Shown here one piece after another: positions 60,163 through 64,000 of a stretch of DNA of 64,000 nt. Positions within the stretch are counted from its first letter, which is position 1; every line of letters begins with the position of its first letter. The DNA comes from Polyangiaceae bacterium. Lineage in GTDB: Bacteria; Myxococcota_A; Polyangia; Polyangiales; Polyangiaceae. Position numbers and translations under genes: made by a program. A model generated the notes under the pieces. That model did no database searches and had not been told where the DNA came from. It saw only the letters and a program-made list of their open reading frames with translations. The DNA lies in contig JABTUA010000001.1 of the NCBI GenBank assembly GCA_015075635.1, forward strand, positions 930,001 through 994,000. The letters run 5' to 3'.

Positions 60163-60281
60163 GCGTCCGGAAGGATTCCACCCGGAGTCCGGACTGTCGC
60201 CGAACCCACGGCGGATCCTTGGGGTTTCCCGCCATTTCCGGGCGCATGTGCGCCGGCACGCGCCTTGCTCCCCAGAGCACC

Positions 60282-61241
60282 ATGCGTGTCCTGGCTCCCT
60301 CGCTCGCGTTCCTGCTCTCGGTCGTCGCACTGGGCTGTGCCACGGATACCTCGCCGCCCCCGATCACCGGCGACCTGGGCGACACCTCGGGAACGCTCAA
60401 GGTAGGCTGTACGCTCTCCCGCGACGGCATCCTCGCCAGCGTGCAGGGTGGGCGCAAGACGGCCATCGAGCGCGGGTTCGCTTGGTACGACGCCCAGGTG
60501 CCCTACAGCCAGAGCCAGCAGTACGGCGGGTACCGCACGGACTGCTCGGGCTTCGTCTCGATGTGCTGGGAGCTCGGCACGTCGTACACGACGGCGAGCT
60601 TCGTCGAGGATGGCGCCGAGTGGTCGAGCCTCGGCTCCTTCGACGAGCTCGTGCCCGCCGACGCCATGGTCTACCGCAGCGGAAAGTCCGGCCACATCGT
60701 GATGTTCGTGGGCTGGAACGACGCGGCCAAGACCGAGGCCTGCGTGCTCGAGCAGGCGAGCACCGCGGACGACATGCAGTTCCGTGCGCGCACCGTCGAC
60801 TCGCTCGTCTCCGGCGGCTACCACGCCATCCGCGCCAGCAAGTTCGGCGCCGCGCCGACCGGCAAGTCGGACGCCCCGCAGTGCTACTGCGACGCTGACT
60901 GCGCTTCGTACGGCGACTGCTGCGCGGCCTGTTCGGGTGGCAGCGGCGCGGGCGGGAGCAGCGGGGGCGGCAGCGGCGGGGCGGGCGGTGGTGGCGGGGC
61001 GAGCGGTGGTGGCAGCGGCGGCGGCGAGCAGTGCTACTGCGACTCGTCTTGCAGCTACTACAACGACTGCTGCGCGGCCTGCGGGGGCGGCAGTGGCAGC
61101 GGGGGCAGCGGGGGCGGTAGCGCGGGCAGCGCGGGCAGCGCGGGCAGCGCGGGCAGCGCGGGCAGCGCGGGCAGCGGGGGCGAGCAGTGCTACTGCGACG
61201 CCTGGTGCTGGTTCTACGGTGATTGCTGCGCGTCTTGTTGA
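60282..61241 (+). CDS. NlpC/P60-like lipoprotein with three somatomedin-B-like Cys motifs
   Basis: The 319-residue protein has a lipobox (SVVALGC), an NlpC/P60-like hydrolase domain with catalytic Cys88 in TDCSGFVSMCW and His138 in SGHIVMFVGW, and three C-terminal copies of QCYCDxxCxxYxDCCAxC at residues 200, 250 and 302, linked by Gly/Ser stretches. CYCD...C...DCC recalls the somatomedin-B fold, which binds proteins extracellularly in animals. The target may be a cell-wall peptide, with Cys modules for attachment. A paralogue of the catalytic domain is at the right edge in opposite orientation. Confidence 0.7.
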   Translation: MRVLAPSLAFLLSVVALGCATDTSPPPITGDLGDTSGTLKVGCTLSRDGILASVQGGRKTAIERGFAWYDAQVPYSQSQQYGGYRTDCSGFVSMCWELGTSYTTASFVEDGAEWSSLGSFDELVPADAMVYRSGKSGHIVMFVGWNDAAKTEACVLEQASTADDMQFRARTVDSLVSGGYHAIRASKFGAAPTGKSDAPQCYCDADCASYGDCCAACSGGSGAGGSSGGGSGGAGGGGGASGGGSGGGEQCYCDSSCSYYNDCCAACGGGSGSGGSGGGSAGSAGSAGSAGSAGSAGSGGEQCYCDAWCWFYGDCCASC

Positions 61242-61319
61242 GCCTCGCTGGTGCGAGACTCTCCCACCTCACTTGCTGCGAGACTTCACCTGCGCGCGGG
61301 AGCCGTGCGACAGTTTCGC

Positions 61320-63200
61320 ATGGCGACTCGCGCGCGCGTCATCTCGGCCTGGGCCCGGGCAGCGGTCATCACGCTGGTGCTGGCGACGTTCGGCAGCTGC
61401 ACCAACAGCCCCGGCGTCGATGCGTCCAACCCCACGACCTGCGGAGCGGGAACGGTCGCGTGCGGTAGCGTCTGCACCAACACCAGCGTGGACGCGCAGA
61501 ACTGCGGCGCCTGCGGCAAGGTGTGCAACGCGGGAGAGGTGTGCCAGGCGGGAGCTTGCTCGTCGAGCTGCCTCGGCAACCAGCTCGTCTGTGGCGGGAC
61601 CTGCACCGACACCGACAACGATCCGAAGAATTGCGGTGCTTGCGGCAACGCCTGCGCGGCTCTGGAGGTCTGCGCGTCCGCAAAGTGCGGAGCGAACTGC
61701 TCCTTCGGGACCACCAACTGCAACGGCATCTGCGTGGACACCAGCGCCGATCCGGGCAACTGTGGTGCTTGCGGCAACATCTGCTTCGCCGGCGAGCTCT
61801 GCGCCGCTGGCAAGTGCAACGCTACCTGCGGGGCCGGCTTCGCCGAATGCGGCGGCAAGTGCGTCGACACCGGCGTGGATCCGGAGAACTGCGGCGCCTG
61901 CGGCAAGCTCTGCGCGACCAACAACGGCGAGGTCTGCTCGCTGGGGCAGTGCGCCCTGTCCTGCCTGGGCGGGACCACCAACTGCAGCGGCAAGTGCGTC
62001 GACACGAACGTCGACGCCTCGCACTGCGGCGCGTGCGGCAACGCCTGCGCCACCGGCCAGGTGTGCGCCAGCGGCAGCTGCGCGCTCCAGTGCTCCGGCG
62101 GGACCGCCAACTGCAGCGGCAAGTGCGTCGACACCCAGATCGACCCGCTGCACTGCGGCGCCTGCGGCAACTCCTGTCCGGCCTCGCAGAGCTGCCAGAA
62201 CGGGCAGTGCACGCTGGTCTGCTCCGGCGGCCTGACCAAGTGCGGGACGCAGTGCGTCGAGCTCTCGACCAGCGTGGTGCACTGCGGCGCGTGCAACAAG
62301 CCATGTCCGAGCGGCAACGCCTGCGTCAACGGCGCCTGTCAGCTGGTCTGCTCGGGCGGCACGACGAATTGCTCGGGGCAGTGCGTGGCGCTGAGCACCG
62401 ACCCGCTGCACTGCGGCGCCTGCGGCAACGCGTGCGCGGCGGGGCAGACCTGCGCGAACGGCGCCTGCACCGTGGTCTGCAGCGGCGGGCTCACCAAGTG
62501 CAACAACCAATGTTACAACTTGAACACCGATCCGGCGCACTGCGGCACCTGCACCACGGCCTGTGCTTCGGGTCAGGTGTGCCAGAACGGCGCCTGCACC
62601 ACGGTCTGCGGCAGTGGGCTCACGAACTGCAGCAACCAGTGCGTGAACCTGCAGACGAACCCGAGCCACTGCGGCGCCTGCACCACCGTGTGCAGCAGCG
62701 CGCAGACCTGCGTCAGCGGCTCCTGCGTCAACACCTGCAACCCGACCCAGAACCTGGCCCTCACGGCCACCGCGGCGAGCAGCGGTGGCGGCTCGGGCAC
62801 CACCGGCCCCGACAACATGAACGACGGCTATGACGAGTCCCAGTGCTCGGCGCAGGGCTGGCACTGGGTCTCCGCGACGAGCAGCCCAGGCACGGCCTGG
62901 GTCGAGCTGACCTGGCCGAGTGCGGTCACGGTCGGCCGCATCAAGATCGACACCACCGCCTGTTCTGCTTCGAGCTGCAGCTCGGTCACCGGTCGCACCG
63001 CCGCCGGGGGCACGATCCAGTGGTGGAACGGCTCGTCCTGGGTCACGAACGGCACGGTGGCGGGCAAGACCAACGACTGGGAGTACACCTTCACCGCGCC
63101 GGTTTCGACCACCAAGGTCCGCATCTACGGCCTGCACGCGGCATCCTGCAGCCAGGCGTCGAACCCCAAGGTGTTCGAGTTTCAAGCGTTCGGCTGCTGA
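61320..63200 (+). CDS. large Cys-rich repeat protein with discoidin-like C-terminus
   Basis: The 626-residue product has a signal sequence (VITLVLATFGSC, lipobox-like), ten Cys-rich repeats of the HCGACGNAC ... C type (CVDTxxDxxNCGACGxxC), and a C-terminal ~140-residue F5/8 type C (discoidin)-like beta-sandwich (TAWVELTWPSAVTVGRIKID, STTKVRIYGLHA). Repeat array and sugar-binding-like domain suggest a surface adhesin or polysaccharide-binding protein. It follows the NlpC-like gene by 78 bases. A broken relative lies at 24.3-24.9 kb. Confidence 0.75.
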   Translation: MATRARVISAWARAAVITLVLATFGSCTNSPGVDASNPTTCGAGTVACGSVCTNTSVDAQNCGACGKVCNAGEVCQAGACSSSCLGNQLVCGGTCTDTDNDPKNCGACGNACAALEVCASAKCGANCSFGTTNCNGICVDTSADPGNCGACGNICFAGELCAAGKCNATCGAGFAECGGKCVDTGVDPENCGACGKLCATNNGEVCSLGQCALSCLGGTTNCSGKCVDTNVDASHCGACGNACATGQVCASGSCALQCSGGTANCSGKCVDTQIDPLHCGACGNSCPASQSCQNGQCTLVCSGGLTKCGTQCVELSTSVVHCGACNKPCPSGNACVNGACQLVCSGGTTNCSGQCVALSTDPLHCGACGNACAAGQTCANGACTVVCSGGLTKCNNQCYNLNTDPAHCGTCTTACASGQVCQNGACTTVCGSGLTNCSNQCVNLQTNPSHCGACTTVCSSAQTCVSGSCVNTCNPTQNLALTATAASSGGGSGTTGPDNMNDGYDESQCSAQGWHWVSATSSPGTAWVELTWPSAVTVGRIKIDTTACSASSCSSVTGRTAAGGTIQWWNGSSWVTNGTVAGKTNDWEYTFTAPVSTTKVRIYGLHAASCSQASNPKVFEFQAFGC

Positions 63201-63232
63201 GCTCCACCCGCCCCTCGACTCTCGCCGGGTGA

Positions 63233-63307
63233 TACGACAGCAACGACCCGGACGACGTGGTGAGCTTCGTCGGTGACACGTCGCTGACGGACTGCTCCGC
63301 GCAGTAG
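63233..63307 (+). pseudogene. orphan C-terminal coding fragment
   Basis: After a TGA at 63230-63232 the frame reads YDSNDPDDVVSFVGDTSLTD, CSAQ and stop. The acidic, Cys-ending peptide looks like the tail of a secreted protein but has no start. It lies in the 163-base gap between the Cys-rich protein and the next lipoprotein. Evidence is compositional only. Confidence 0.3.
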
Positions 63308-63363
63308 CGCCGGCGTTCGCCCGAGCGTGGCGCACCGCACCTCCAGTGCTACGCTGCTCGCAC

Positions 63364-63777
63364 ATGAGGGGTGCCCTGGCGGTCGCGGCGGCCTTGGCCC
63401 TGGGCTGTAGCCACACCGACCGAATCCGCCCGGTGGACGTCCCTCGGCTCGCGCGCCTCGAGACCGACGACAGCGTGCGCGTGGCCGGGCTCGACGGGGA
63501 AACGATCGAGGTCGTCCGCTACAAGGAGGTGCGCCTGCACCCCAAGAGCGGTCACGGCGGATACGTCCTGCGCCGTCCGATTCGCGTGCACCGCTTCGAG
63601 GGCGAGACGTGGCTCAGGTCCGGCAACCACGCGCCCATCCCGTTCGAACCGGAGCAATACGCGAGCGCCGAGCTCGAGCACAGCAATCGCACGGAGACGG
63701 CCTGGATCGCCGTCGGAGCCGGGCTGGCGGGGGCCTTGGCGGCGTTCTTGTTGTTCCCACCGATGGCTGTGCACTGA
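63364..63777 (+). CDS. small lipoprotein with C-terminal membrane segment
   Basis: The 137-residue product starts MRGALAVAAALALGC (lipobox Cys at 15), has a beta-rich domain with RVAGLDGETIEVVRYKEVRL, and a C-terminal hydrophobic helix (VGAGLAGALAAFLLFPPMA). A lipoprotein plus a C-terminal membrane anchor is unusual. No family recognised. It converges with the edge gene 2 bases away. Confidence 0.6.
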   Translation: MRGALAVAAALALGCSHTDRIRPVDVPRLARLETDDSVRVAGLDGETIEVVRYKEVRLHPKSGHGGYVLRRPIRVHRFEGETWLRSGNHAPIPFEPEQYASAELEHSNRTETAWIAVGAGLAGALAAFLLFPPMAVH

Positions 63778-63779
63778 CC

Positions 63780-64000
63780 TCAGTAGCCCGTCCTGCGAAT
63801 CGCGTGGTAGGCGCTCGAGACCGTCCGGTAGCCCTTCACGCATCCGGCCGAGCAGCCCTTGCACTCGTAGGCGTACATCGAGCCCCAGGGGTCGCCCTTG
63901 CCGAACAGGAAGATGTGGCCCGCGCCGCCGCTGCGATAGACCATCGCGTCGCCCGCCTTCAGCGAGCCCTGCGGGACCGTGCTCCACTGGCTCCCGTCTT
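63780..64000 (-). CDS. NlpC/P60-like protein, C-terminal part
   Basis: The minus strand is open from the window edge and encodes 72 complete residues: DGSQWSTVPQGSLKAGDAMV, YRSGGAGHIFLFGKGD, CKGCSAGC and VSSAYHAIRRTGY before TGA at 63780-63782. This matches the middle of the NlpC-like protein at 60.3 kb (DGAEWSSL..., DAMVYRSGKSGHIVMFV, GGYHAIRAS), so it is a paralogue with the active-site His visible. The catalytic Cys would lie beyond the edge. It ends without the somatomedin-B-like tail. Confidence 0.7.
   Translation of the reverse strand, partial: DGSQWSTVPQGSLKAGDAMVYRSGGAGHIFLFGKGDPWGSMYAYECKGCSAGCVKGYRTVSSAYHAIRRTGY

Noticed and set aside
60163..60281. Inverted repeat as a definite terminator after rlmE
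   Set aside because: Stem is GC-rich but short (6 bp) with a long loop and no T-run, so it is only mentioned in the rlmE entry.

Overview
The window is about 64 kb of very GC-rich DNA that reads like a chromosome segment of a myxobacterium (Myxococcota), probably of the Sorangium/Polyangium side of the phylum. Pointers are a MYXO-CTERM style tail, many lipoproteins with Gly/Ser/Thr linkers and Cys-rich repeats, a ceramide-glucosyltransferase-like GT21 enzyme, a Ser/Thr kinase, abundant GTG starts and many 4-base ATGA/GTGA gene overlaps. This placement is inference from gene content; there is no rRNA gene and I recognised no tRNA gene.

Layout. 1-5 kb: end of an isopropylmalate-synthase-like gene, a 12-bp tandem array, glutamate dehydrogenase, a DUF4846 lipoprotein and a DNA-methylase-like enzyme. 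5-13.5 kb: MYXO-CTERM protein, a YyaL/DUF255-aldo/keto reductase fusion, EamA, GtrA and GT21 genes, TerB-like protein. 13.5-19 kb: FGE-like and CapA-like lipoproteins, L,D-transpeptidase, beta-barrel protein and a LysR regulator beside a palindrome. 19.5-24.2 kb: zwf-opcA-pgl followed by UDP-glucose dehydrogenase.

24.2-30.3 kb is a decayed accessory region: a frameshifted Cys-rich lipoprotein, an HNH-nuclease remnant without its HNH core, a transposase remnant without its middle, a 47-bp inverted repeat, an AbiEii-type toxin remnant and a neighbour with an amber stop. Inside it sit an intact two-gene unit with a lipoprotein carrying all six peptidylglycine-monooxygenase-type copper ligands, and a second TerB-like gene.

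30.3-41.1 kb is a minus-strand glycogen/alpha-glucan cluster (glgE, glgX, glgB) interrupted by a CopG-MazF toxin-antitoxin pair, then a flippase-like membrane protein and a UDP-glucuronate-epimerase-like enzyme. 41-53 kb: porin-like protein, lipoproteins, an orphan GspC-like PDZ protein, a saccharopine-dehydrogenase-like enzyme, a degenerate receiver protein convergent with a Ser/Thr kinase, and an ArsA-like ATPase. Two copies of a short dispersed repeat (one with terminal inverted repeats) lie here. 53.3-56.7 kb: riboflavin genes (ribE, ribB with a degenerate cyclohydrolase II half, ribH), nusB and a lone M17-type N-domain. 56.7-64 kb: alanine racemase, rlmE and a block of secreted Cys-rich proteins, including an NlpC/P60 protein with somatomedin-B-like motifs and an inverted partial paralogue at the right edge.

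Functionally, zwf/opcA/pgl provide NADPH and pentoses, ugd and the 40.1 kb epimerase form a UDP-glucuronate/galacturonate route, and the Glg proteins handle storage glucan. Many of the remaining genes encode cell-envelope or surface proteins of unknown role.
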